Source of the DNA: Gnetum montanum
Taxonomy: Eukaryota > Streptophyta > Gnetopsida > Gnetales > Gnetaceae
Assembly (NCBI GenBank): GCA_015680685.1
Contig: MNCI01005876.1
Coordinates: 436,581 to 500,580, forward strand
Direction of reading: 5' to 3'
DNA length: 64,000 bases
Positions 1 through 10,462 of this stretch are shown here, piece after piece (the first letter of the stretch is position 1; the number at the start of each line of letters is the position of its first letter). The notes below the pieces were generated by a model. The model worked only from the letters and a program-made list of their open reading frames with translations, was not told where the DNA came from and did not search any database. The position numbers and the translations under genes were made by a program.

Positions 1-117
1 TGATCAAGGCATAATGATTTAGATGCATAACTAGTTTCATCCACAAAATTCAACCTGATCATTCATGAATGCTTGTGATTCATCTGGTTGGGTGTAGGGA
101 TATCTTGCTACTCATCA
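1..117 (+). mobile_element. 3' end of a Ty3/gypsy LTR, cut by window edge
   Basis: The stretch ending GCTACTCATCA at 117 resembles the last 100 bases of the LTRs at 35734-36603 and 46392-47246, and even more the inverted fragment at 51063-51619, with which it shares TGCTTGTGATTCAT and GGTTGG. It is on the plus strand and ends in the expected CA. Sequence homologous to copy B of the duplicated segment begins just after it, so this LTR is a further insertion at the edge of copy A. Nothing to its left is visible, so I cannot say whether it is solo or part of a full element. Confidence 0.6.
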
Positions 118-907
118 CAAATGTAGGAACAACAAATTTTTTAATCAAGACTAAAATCTATATCTATATAGTAATCTAATTGTGTAAGATATCATTCTCA
201 TATTAGTGTTTTAAATTGTTGGTAATAGTTTTACAAGAATTGGACCTCTATGTATAATATTCTATTAGTGTAGTATGATGCATGAGTCTTATAATGTTTT
301 CATCACACAATATGGGCGATAGTTCAACCCAAAAGTTCAATTGTCAATGTGGTTGTATATTACTCTAGTACAATGTATTACATTCTTGTAAATCATACTA
401 TGATATTAAATAATTTCTTTTGTATTTTGTACATTAAGATGCTAGTTTACAATTATCCAATCTTGAAATGTAAATTATATCAATTAAATAATTCTTAATA
501 GCACTTTAAGTTATAAAATAAATTGAAATAAAAAGATTAAAATATTTTTTAAAATAATAATTGAAGCAATGACTATAAAAAGTTTTCTAGAGTATGATGC
601 CACTATCCAAAGCCCAAAGAATTATATGTTTTTAATGAATGGCCTTGTACATAATAATGATATATGTAATAATTACTTGTTAGTCATAGGATGTATTGTT
701 AATAAATAATTTGTTATAATGCCCTTGTGTTTTGTTTTTCCACCTTTTAGAAACAATAAAATACATTAGCATTTATGATATAAGGTTGCATAAAAATATG
801 GAGCAATTATTAAGCTTAGTCTTTTCATTATAATTATTTGAAAAGGTAATGAAAAATGAAAAAAATTACAACAATCTTTAAGTAGAACCTTTTTTATATA
901 TGGGCAT
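118..907. repeat. Duplicated segment, copy A, part 1
   Basis: AT-rich sequence without a gene that aligns with 56275-56497 plus 61768-62330. Shared landmarks include GTAATAGTTTTACAAGAATTG, TATTCTATTAGTGTAGTATG and CACTATCCAAAGCCCAAAGA. Positions 345-361 hold the empty site CAATGTGGTTGTATATT of the LINE that interrupts copy B. The alignment breaks at 907 at a solo LTR and resumes at 6585. The segment may be a segmental duplication or two copies of an undescribed repeat. Confidence 0.85.
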
Positions 908-999
908 TGAAACACCCCAAATTTTGGCCTAACACTTCAAAATGAGAACAACTCGAAGCTATTTGGGCATTTGGGGAACAAAAATTTGGTTAAGGCATG

Positions 1000-2235
1000 A
1001 ACTCATGCTGAGGTCATGCTAGCAACATGAGTATAGCGTGAGTCCAGCGTGAGTAGCTCAAAATAGCCCCAAAACAACGTCAAAATGGTCTGATTTCGAG
1101 GGTGCAACTCACCCTCAAGGTCCATTAATGATTTCTTTGAGTTTCAGACTCCAGAACTTCAGATTTTAGCTCCAAAAACATTTCTCTAAGTTTCAAACTC
1201 TAGAACTTCAAATTTCAACTCCAAAAACATTCATTTTCATCGCTCATGTCCAAGTCACGTTAGTAGCATGAGTCCAACATGAGTAACTAAAAAAGCCTCA
1301 AAATAGTGTTAAAATGACCTGATTTCAAGGGTACAAGGCCCCTCAAGGTTGACTAATGAATACCTTAGGTCCCAACATTCAGAATCCTAGTTTTCAGGTT
1401 CAAAAACATGCAATTTCGGTCACTCATGCCCAAGTCATGCAGGCAGCGTGAGTCTAGCGTGAGTGCCCCAAAATAGCACCAAAATAGCATCAAAATGGTC
1501 TAATTTTGAAGGTACAAGGTCCCCTCAAGATCCACTAATGAATACCTCAATTCCTAGCATCCAGAATCCTAGTTTTCAGGTTCAAAAACATGCAATTTCA
1601 GTCATTCATGCCTAGGTCACGTTGGCAACGTGAGTCTAGCATAAGTGCCCCAAAAAAGCATCAAAATGGTCTTATTTTGAAGGTACAAGTCATCCTAAAG
1701 GTCCACTAATGATTGCTCTAGGTCCCAGCCCTAAGAATTCTAGTTTCAGGTCCAAAAATACACCATTTTTAGCACTCACGCTAAGGTCACGCTGGAGTCA
1801 TGCCCAACTCACATTGGCAGCATAAGTCTAGCATGAGTTTCCACTCACGTTGAGGTCACACTGGAGTCATGCCCAGCTCATGCTAGTAGCATGAGTCTAG
1901 TGTGAGTTGCCAAAATGACCTAGATCAAGGCACAAATAGGCTCAAACTTAGCATACAGGTTGTCCCCAAGGTCAGGCAGCAGTTACCCTTGAAAGACAGG
2001 TCTAAAAGATCAAGATTTGGTGTGAAATGTACCATCCCAGCCTACCTATGCCTAGGTCATGCTGACAGAATGAGCCTAGTGTGAGCTACCAAAAGTGGCC
2101 TAAATCCAAGCACAGATAGGCTCAAATTAAACATGCAAGACATCCTCAAGGTCAAATAGCAATTACACTTCAAAAACAAGTCTTAAAGGTGGAATTTTGA
2201 TGCAAAATGCATCATTTTTCGTTAGTCATACTAAG
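1000..2235 (+). repeat. Tandem array of about 180-bp units in the solo LTR
   Basis: Roughly seven diverged units recur with a period near 180 bp. Each holds a variant of GTCACGCTGGCAGCGTGAGT, then CCCCAAAATAGCACCAAAAT, then GGTACAAGGTCCCCTCAAG, then TTCAGGTTCAAAAACA. The last, partial unit is split by the nested element and resumes at 5633 (TGAGGTCACATTGGTAGCG). CpG sites in GCGTGAG alternate with CATGAG, as expected from deamination. No open frame runs through the array. Confidence 0.8.
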
Positions 2236-2240
2236 GTGAC

Positions 2241-5200
2241 TGTTGGCGACCGTTTGGGACGCGACCGCCAACGAGTGTCCTCGAACAGGATTTAGGTGCC
2301 TGCTGGTCTCTGGCAACACCAAGGCCCAGATACCTCCAAATAACTCAGTAGTTAATGTGAGTATGTGTGTGTGCTGTTGCGGCGTGCGGTTGTGTGCAAT
2401 GTAACGATTGCGTGTGTGTGAAATACAAATGACTTACTTTAAGAGATTCAGCCAACTTTATCAAGTACTGTGAGTTATTGAGAGTTTCCTATTTTGTTCA
2501 AACTACCTAGTCTATGCGGTCCCTATAATACCTGCTTGTAACAAGTAAAATTTTGCATAAACATTTGAGCACAACTCCGCAAATCTACTCCTAATTTTCC
2601 CCAGAGAGAGATATATAGTTCCACAAGAAAACTAGAAATAGAGCAAGATTCAAAGGAAATAGACAGAAAGAAAAGAAAGCAGATTTGTGTGGACCTCAAA
2701 TATTTAAACAAGGTAAAATGACACGAGTAAACACTTCGCAATAAAGCTATTCCAAATTCAATATCTATGAATTGTTCAAACTTCCAAGACTCAAACAAGC
2801 AATATCTTCAAGACAATCCTACTGTACTACCAAAAATTGCTGCGTAAACTACCATGTACGAGACTCCATTTTGGCTAGACAGTAGATGTCAACGATTGCA
2901 TTTAAACAGAACCTTTAAAAGACTTGACAATTTCTGATTGAAATAACACGGAAAATCACTCTAAAGATAAAAAGAAGCTATTCTGGTCCCATCAAAATAC
3001 CAAAGATTTTCTGAACCCTCTCGACTACCAAATTGTTCCACGGCGTGACTACAAACAGAGGCTCTCTTCCAACAATCCAATAGCAGTTCCCAAACGTTGC
3101 ACAATAACGAAATTTACTACTAAAATGCTCTCAAGGCTTTTTGAACACAAGCGCTTCTATGGCAAAATTTTAACAGAAATTCCTATTGGGCAACAAGAAC
3201 AATAAGAGCAATCTAAAAATCCCAAAATTACTTGCCAAGAATGATACTACCTAAACCACTAGCTAAGCAATTAAAACAAAACAAAAATGAAATGCATAAC
3301 TCACAGGACCATGACAAAGAGGCTGAAATCTTTATTCTAGCAAGCCATCTTGCAAACAATCTTCTTTACAAATCTTCCAAGTGTGATGATGATGCTCCTT
3401 GTGATGTGTTATTCTTTTTTCTTCATCCCCCTGAAGCCTTTTTATAGGACTCAAAGGTGGTTAGGTAAGTTACAAAATATCTTGGGTGGTTTTAACCACC
3501 ATGGAGACAAAAAAGCTACAATGGACAAGTGTCCTATTCCATGGCCAAGTGTCTTCAAGTAGTTGCCAAGTGTCTTCCTTCAATTGCCAAGTGTCTTCAC
3601 TCAGTTGCCAAGTGGTCACCATGGAGAGAAACAAGTTGTAGTTGACACGTGTCCCATGCAGTTGACAAGTGGCCTTTTTAATTGACAAGTGGCCCATTTT
3701 GGAGAAAAATATGTTGTAGTTGACAAGTGTCTTTTGTGGTTACAAACATCATGGATTAAGGCTAGGAACTTACAACTTCCACATAAAGTTACAATTATAT
3801 GAATAAAAGTTATAGTTGGAAATGTCCATAAATCCCCCCTTTTTATAAAATAGCTATACATATAACTTTATATATATATATTTAGGAACTACATAAAGGT
3901 CAATTAATAAAATTTGATCATCTATCTCCCCTTGGCCATGCTGCAAAATAATTTGAAAAGGCTTGTGCTAAAAAAAAATATCAAGTTGGAAATGGCTAGT
4001 GGGACCAAGACACGATCGTTTTCTTAACTTGCAAGCATAAGTAGATCTGCAGTTGAGTTGAGTTAAGGTACGGTATCTTGCTTTCTTCTTTTGCTTTTTT
4101 ATCACCAACGTCCAACAGTTTCAGAAAACCCAAATCATAGTATGTAATTTTTATCCCCAAAGTTGTTGAAACTTGGTAACTGTTGTGATCCTGCCTCCTC
4201 TGGTTGCATAAATCTCAACCTCCATTTCACTGCGTAGAAAAAGAACAAAAACACAAAATAGCGAAACAAGAACTCTCTGCTGGAAACCCACACACGATCC
4301 CAGCGACCCGTGGAACACTGCACCACTCCAAACCCTGCCATTCGTATCTGCCTGCATCGCTTTCGGCTCTGGTTTTGCTGTAGGATCAGGCCTTGCCCCT
4401 ATTCAGCCGCCGCGCTTTGGATCTGGTTCTGGTGTGAACCCTTTTCCTGATTTCCGTTTGGCATCCATTGCTGATGACGCTACAGTTTCTTTCCCTCTGC
4501 TGCCGCTGTTTTTGATGCCACCACCACTGTCGCGTGTGATGTTGGAGCCGTTGCCGTTGCTCTGCTGGAAATTTCAATTCGGGCTCGAAACCCTACAAAC
4601 CCTTGCTGCAGAAACCGTGAAAAACCTTCATGGCTTCTACCGAAAAACCATGGCCATTTCCATGACCGCCGCGGCCACGCGTATTTGTCAGTGTATATAG
4701 GCAACGCCGTGCCGGTGCCACCGCTGTCCTCTCCGCCGTGTTCTGACTTTTCTGCACCCGCTACCATGCCCGCTGCTGGTCTTCTCTGCGCCTGCCGCTG
4801 CCATCATCGTCCGCATCTGCATCTTCTGTGCCGCCCGCGATCTCTACCAACGCGCAACCCTCGCCTACAGTTTCTACCTCCCGCGCACTGTGCGTCTGAT
4901 TTTAGTGACGAACTCTGCAAGGACTTTGTTTGCGCCACCGATGTTGGCTTCAAGTTCTGTGCGTACTTTGAAAACCAGAGACAGAAAATCTAATCCCTTC
5001 AGCCCGCTTCAATCAAGTTCTCACAGGAAATCAAGTTCATGGATATCTTCAAAGGCTTTGGATCTTTGGGAGCTTCCCTTGTATGGTCCAGCTCAACTTG
5101 CTTCTGGAACAACAGAACTTCATATTTTTACCTTTCCTTTTGATCTTCTTTAGTTTACATGTTTCCCATCCATAATAATTGCTTGCGTAGCTAAAACCCT

Positions 5201-5627
5201 TTGCTAGGATTTTTTCACCGTAGTCATGAATTGATAATAACGCTTCCATCGCTGACATTTGTATTAGCTAAAAATTTGATTTTGAGCCAAGGAAAATATG
5301 CTTTAAAACTTAAACGAAACACAGCATTTTGCTTGAGGTATTGCCATTAATTCGGCTACGAAAAGAGGGTAAAAAAGTCAAAAACGATTCCCAATTGCAA
5401 TGTCATCATCCCTTGAATTTCAAAACATTCAATTTAGCAACATGGGTAGCTACTACATCCTCTTGATTTTCATTTCTATTCCAACTTCATGGTTAGTTAA
5501 TTGTTGTAGAATTCTTCACGAGAAAGAACTTAATCCTCCTTGAACGTTTTCAGTTCATTAAGATTTTGTACCTCACCATTTGCAAATAAGTCCACCTGTT
5601 CCATGAAATGGCCAAAATGTGCCAACA
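2241..5627. mobile_element. Nested LTR-like insertion of unknown family
   Basis: The boundaries are sharp. A 5-bp target duplication GTGAC is at 2236-2240 and 5628-5632, and the ends are TGTTGGC and GCCAACA, an inverted repeat typical of LTR termini. I find no gag, protease, reverse transcriptase or integrase, and no clear internal LTR pair. It holds a short tandem repeat (3521-3733) and a GC-richer part (4380-5000) whose ORFs look like chance frames in proline- and arginine-rich composition. It could be a long solo LTR or a large non-autonomous element. Orientation is undecided; the end at 5627 read on the minus strand (TGTTGGCACATTTTGG) looks more like an LTR start. Confidence 0.6.
3521..3733. 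repeat. Short tandem repeats with a GACAAGTG/GCCAAGTG core
   Basis: At least eight copies of a unit containing GTTG(A/C)CAAGTGTC or GTTG(A/C)CAAGTGGC, spaced mainly 24-30 bp, for example GTTGCCAAGTGTCTTC at about 3561, 3586 and 3604. Read on the minus strand this gives a spurious repetitive peptide, EDTWQL. I treat it as a minisatellite within the nested insertion, not a gene. Confidence 0.7.
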
Positions 5628-6045
5628 GTGACACTGAGGTCACATTGGTAGCGTGAGTCCAGCGTGAGCACTAGTCACGACCAAGAAAAAGCATCTCAAA
5701 TAGCCATAAGACCGCTCATGTCAGCACCTTGCAACAGCTAGTTCATGGATCAAGAAGTTCCAAGTGAGCCAGAATCAAGATCTCTTGTTGTACACTATCA
5801 TTTTATTGTAAATTTGCAACATTTGTGAGCTTTTTAAGCTCTTCTGCTTCAAATTGTATGCATGAGCATAATGTAAATCAATATAGATTGTAAGATATAG
5901 TGTATCCAGTTTAGAACGTAGTCTGCCTACATATGTCCAGTTCACACATAGCTATACATCGAATGCCTGTCACATGATCCGTTTTTCTCTCGTTTCACAA
6001 CCATTGACCTCATTCAAGAATCCTAATCCCAAGCCTAGCAAAAGC

Positions 6046-6053
6046 TATAAATA
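6046..6053 (+). promoter_or_regulatory. TATA box of the solo LTR
   Basis: TATAAATA in GCTATAAATACTC, in the second half of the solo LTR and on its strand, as expected at the U3/R boundary of a plant Ty3/gypsy LTR. It is followed by about 530 bp to the LTR end. Confidence 0.5.
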
Positions 6054-6584
6054 CTCTATTCATTGACATAAACAAGGTTGGGAATTTGGAGAAAGAAAAC
6101 TAGCAATCCTAAGCCTAGACGCACATGATCCCTAGCGCCTGCAAACACCTCACATCGGAGCTTAACGCCTAACTTGCAATCCAGACACCTAGCTACGTTT
6201 TTACCGATGCACATCTTGTTAATCAATACAATACAATTTCATGTTTTCCTTCCGTTGTGCTATTCTGGTTCATTGTTTGCATTATCCCATTTTATTGCAT
6301 GTTTCTGCATACATTCTCTTCATGTTTACATGCTATATTTCACGTTTATGTTTCATTGCATTACGCTTTCTGTTTTACATTTCATGGTGATAACCCCAGT
6401 GTAGGCCATAGCATAGGCTTAAGGAAGTCCTCGGTTGATTTGCATGCAAACCATCCAAGGCACTCTACCTTCATTTTTCTAGCTTGCCCTCATGTGAAGG
6501 TAGGGTCAGCTATATCTCTCCAGAGATCTTTCAACGTTTATTTTCCTCTAGCCTTACGCCGATGATTTTGGATAGTATAGGCAT

Positions 6585-7009
6585 TGGTCTTCTTCTTAAT
6601 ATAACTATTCATAATAGGTTAAGTTTTAAAAAGATGCTAAAAGATGTTTAGTATCCAAAGAACTTTTTCATTTTTTTTCTTCTTCAATCTTCTCTTTTCC
6701 ATTTTAAAGGATAAAAAGGATCATGATTTGGAACCATAGTGTTCATCTCGCTAAGCAAGGTTCTAGGAGGATCGGTAGATGAGCACATAGAAAAATATAA
6801 TTAAATGATGGTCAGGCTACTGATCAATCAATTTTAATCTCACTATACAAAAGAGTAAGCAAATTTACCTTTGAAAAGTAACAAATAAACTCTCATATAA
6901 TTTCTCATCTTTTTCTTTTTCTTTTTTTGATAAAGTTATAGTCATTGGAAAGAAGCTTCTAATCCTTTGGGCTATGGATTCTAGTTTCACATATTTATAA
7001 GTTACATTG
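6585..7009. repeat. Duplicated segment, copy A, part 2
   Basis: Aligns with 62326-62745 of copy B. Shared landmarks are ATAACTATTCATAATAG, AAGTTTTAAAAAGAT, CATTTTAAAGGATAAAAAGG and TTTCACATATTTATAAGTTA. There is no gene. It is bounded on the left by the solo LTR's target duplication and on the right by the Tat element at 7010. Confidence 0.85.
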
Positions 7010-8202
7010 TGTAGTAAACAAAAACATCGGTGGCTGGAACACCGAGAGGTTGCCGGGCATACAGCCTAACCCTAGATCCATGCAAGGGTCCTGCTGGAGT
7101 AAACAATAATACTTGTTTGAGGCCTAGCTAGGTAAGCAACTTCCATAATTGACAACCCTACCTTCCATGTTGAAAGGTCCTAGGACTTGTGGAGTTCATC
7201 CTTGGGATTCTTTCATGCTTTATGTCCTTGCTATGCTGTGTAGTGTAGCACAATGTAGCAGCCAATGTAACATGAATTCCTATTTGATCTACAATTCTTT
7301 GTTAAGAAAATTTGCTTGAAACCCAGGGGCAAAGTGAGACAAGCAATCTTGGAAGTCAAGGTATGGCCAAGTGCAATTCCTTTACTAGGACCACTTGCTA
7401 AATGACCTTTGTGTGTTCTATCCCTGCCATGCTATGCTACGCTATGTAGCGTAGCATAGTGTAGCACCTAGTTTGATCTAAATTCTGACTCACTTTGCAA
7501 ACATTTTGTCACAGGATGTTAGTCATGTCTTGGCATTGTAGTGGAGCAAGAATTTTTGATGGTTGGTGCATAGGAAAATGTGTTTACTCCATTATAGCAA
7601 TCTGAGTAGTGTCATCTCAATAAAACCCTGCTACACTGTGTAGTGTAGCATAGTGTAGCACTCAAATTGAGATGATTTATATTTAAATTTTCCACATTTT
7701 GTTACGTCATGTTGCTCAAGCTTCAAGGATGACACAGGGCAAATACCCTAGAGTTTTGAATCACTATCAAATTGCATTTTTGACACCTGATTAGTCTCCA
7801 CATAGCCTGCTATGTTGTGTAGTGTAGCATAGCATAGCAGGTCCCATAGTTAGAAAACTTGTCAAACTATTTAATCCATCCTAAACACCTTCAACGACTC
7901 CTAGTATGATCCTTAGGTAGACCATTAGCTAGGTCATGTGTCAAGCTAGGCAAGCTAGAGGGTGTAGCAAGCCTGCCAGCCTAGGAGATAGAAAATTTGT
8001 CAAACTGTACAATCTACCTTTAGTGCCTTTTTCATGCAAACTAGCCTTGTGGCTGGGTGCTGCATTGACTTTGTTGCAGAGGGTGGCATGCAAGCTCGAA
8101 ATTAGCCTTGTAGGCATTAGGACTTCTAGGGTACCACATCATGTGATTCATCATGACATGGCACCTAGGGAATCATGATGGTCCAAAATTTATGGTGTTT
8201 CA
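7010..8202 (-). repeat. 3' LTR of the Tat element, lacking 1.1 kb
   Basis: Aligns with 23898-26197. Identical or near-identical blocks include AACACCGAGAGGTTGCCG, CAGCCTAACCCTAGATC and AATCATGATGGTCCAAAA. Relative to the 5' LTR it lacks about 1.1 kb (23990-25085 there); the junction falls after GAGTAAACA at about 7104. The missing part contains the TATA box of the 5' LTR, so this copy probably has no promoter of its own. Four palindromic GTAGC-type repeats lie in U3. Confidence 0.85.
7225..7842. repeat. Four evenly spaced palindromes in U3 of the 3' LTR
   Basis: Clusters of GCTA(T/C)GCTAC and GTAGCATAGC occur at about 7228, 7430, 7626 and 7806, that is every 180-200 bp. The best, 7432-7459, is a perfect inverted repeat with 13-bp arms (CTATGCTACGCTA and its complement) around TG. 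The others keep parts of the palindrome with transitions. Each sits at a similar place in a larger sub-repeat. Confidence 0.8.
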
Positions 8203-8215
8203 ATGGCCCCTCTTT
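8203..8215 (-). other. Polypurine tract of the Tat element
   Basis: On the minus strand AAAGAGGGGCCAT directly precedes the LTR start TGAAACACC. This is the expected primer for plus-strand DNA synthesis and fixes the 3' LTR boundary. Confidence 0.7.
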
Positions 8216-9639
8216 GTTGATGTCTAGAGGATCTACCCAAGAGACATTGACAAAGAATATGAACCACCATGAAGAACAAGATCCCAACATCACTCTTCAG
8301 TGTTTTCTTAGATGACGCTTTGCTATGTTTGAGAGTGCTTCAAGGATGATGTAGCATAGGGGGTAAGGGATGGATTTGAGGAAATAGGTTCAGGGAAGAA
8401 AGAATGTAGAATGTAATGTCATGATAACTATTTCCATAGTGTGATCCCTTGTTAGAATGATTGAGGGAATTAGCATGCATGGATGTTTTTTCTCTTTTAT
8501 TTTTTTCTTTTGGATTTCAACCTCTCATCGAATTGTTTAGAGATGGTTGATCTAGAGCTAAACCATTTGTAAAGCAACTATTGTGCCATTTGTTTTAGGC
8601 ACTTGTCTCCTTTTTTTTGAGCTTTTTTCTCTTTTGGTGCTTTTGTGCTTTTTTTTTTGCACACCCATGTTCACTTGGAGACAACCTTGTCATCACCGTA
8701 GGATAGGTGTTTCCTCCCCAAGATGAGTTGTGTTACATCCATGTGGGGCTTTGACCTATGTACAGAGGCTTCCCATGGGACGAGTTGTGTTACATCCATC
8801 ATGGACTTGACAGTTGGGCATGTGGAAGGGCTTTGTGCATCAGGGAAACTTGTAAAGAGGATATGAAAAACTGTGAGTATAGGAAATGGAGATTAAGTGG
8901 CTAAAAGGGAGACTAGGATATGCACTCTTAACTAGCTAAGCTAATCAAAGCAGGTACTTCGAAATAATCTGGTGCTTTGCTTACATGGTGAAACACATCT
9001 CTAAATAGTTCCATCTTGGCTTTTATCCTACAAACACAATAGAGAGAAAACAACCATCAAGTGAAGTAAGGGTGAAGTCTTTCTTGATTAGGACACTACC
9101 AAGCTAGAAGTGTTATGTCTGATGTGCGCAATGTCCCAAGTAGGAAGGCTAGCACAGGTTCTGGCAAAGGTAGGCTGGAAAGGTTAACACTAAAGAGGCT
9201 AGGAGTAGTAGTGATGCAAGTGAACAGGATTTCCTGCCCAAGGAAAACATCATGCAGTCCAGCTGCAAGGTGAGAAGCCTAATAGCTGAATGCCTTTTGG
9301 GCTCAGATGATGGCAAGGGCTAGAGGATGGCAACTTTGTGGCTGGGCCACAATAGTGCTAGGACTTCATCAATAGGTGTTGATGGCAAGAGCTATAGACA
9401 AGATGGTTGGCTATGGTAAGTAGTAGCTCCAAAAGGTTAGCAAGATGTCAAACAATATCTTCTAAAGATGAACAAGATGCCAGGGGTGATAACGCTACAT
9501 GTGTTCCAAAGGATTTTTCCTTAGTGACATGAATTTCATTCTAGAATTGCAACGTCCCACCCCATGTTGTCCAAAAATCTTAAAAATGTGTACACTCACT
9601 TGTTCACAAGGATCACATGTGTGAGCTGGGAGGCATTGC
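8216..9639. other. Non-coding 3' region of the Tat element
   Basis: Lies between the polypurine tract and the tandem array. No retroelement domain or sustained open frame is visible on either strand. It contains polypyrimidine runs near 8490 and 8610-8660 and a short imperfect duplication of GAGTTGTGTTACATCCAT (8726 and 8782). Confidence 0.5.
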
Positions 9640-9960
9640 ACTGTGAACCTAGTTTAAAGTCTTGGTAGACTATTGAATGTGCTAGTTTAAGATCCTAGTA
9701 GACTGATGTGCTAATTTGAGGTCCCAATAGCCTAGTGTGCTAGTTTAATGTTGTATCGAATAGTGCATGGACAATTTAAGGTCGTAGTGGACCATGTTGT
9801 GGATGCTAGTTTTATGTCATAGCCCAAGGACGTGTTATGCTAGCTTAATGTCATAGTAGACTTTTTGTGCTAGTTTATAGTCATAGCAGACTAGCTGTGC
9901 CAATTTATAGTCATAGCAGACTACCTGTGCTATTTTTATATCGTAGTAGATGTTCTACTT
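9640..9960. repeat. Tandem array A (about 40-bp units) after integrase
   Basis: About eight units of the form TGTGCTAGTTTA(A/T)(A/G)GTC(A/G)TAG(C/T)(A/G)GACTA, with periods around 35-45 bp, lie downstream of integrase in element orientation. The core GTTTAAGGTCGTAGCGGAC is shared with array B at 13591-14215, so the two arrays flank the pol gene. Confidence 0.75.
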
Positions 9961-10462
9961 ACATTTCTTCACGTATGATGTAATCCTTTATGTCAAACGT
10001 AGTATGGCTTGAGGTACAAGTGGTTGATAGGATTTGTAAACTAATTGCTATCCATATTAGCTAGTTTGAATGTTCCATTCTCATAGGCTTTCGTGACTAT
10101 GAAAAGGCCTTCTCAATTGGCTAAGAATTCGCTCATGGGCTCACGAACGGCCTTGAGAACTAGGTCCCCCTTTTTGATGGATCATTGGTGTAGATTGTAG
10201 TGATACTTTTGCCTTTGCTTATCTTGCTACCATTCAATGCAGCCAAGTGTTTGGATGTCCTCCTACTCTATGGAGTCAAGATCAATGATCCTTGACTCAT
10301 TGTTCTGAGCCTCATCCACAACATTATCCAAAGTGATGGAACTTGCAATTCAAGAGGTAACACTACTTTAGATCCATAAATGAGACTGTATGTAGTCTTA
10401 CCTGTAGTTATTCTACATGTCATATGGTAAGCCCAAAGCATGTAGAGGATTTGCTCATGCCA

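Larger units (their letters stand above)
908..6579 (+). mobile_element. Solo LTR of a Ty3/gypsy-like element, with a nested insertion
   Basis: It starts TGAAACACCCC and ends GATAGTATA, the last base pair being consistent with an original CA. The 5-bp target duplication GGCAT is present at 903-907 and 6580-6584, and copy B (about 62319) shows the uninterrupted site. After removal of the nested element (2241-5627) about 2.3 kb remains, with no gag or pol, hence a solo LTR formed by recombination between two LTRs. The start TGAAACACC is shared with the LTRs of the Tat element at 7010-26197, read on their strand. The first part is a tandem array; a TATA box lies at 6046. Confidence 0.75.

Noticed and set aside
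4434-5153. Several overlapping ORFs of 87-102 codons in a GC-richer patch
   Set aside because: All frames on both strands are open to a similar extent, the products are Pro/Arg/Ser/Leu-rich without motifs, and the patch is inside a transposed element.
7225-7842. Palindromes considered as rho-independent terminators or microRNA precursors
   Set aside because: They lack a T-run or an extended stem, and the loop and arm sizes do not fit a plant microRNA. They recur as LTR sub-repeats.
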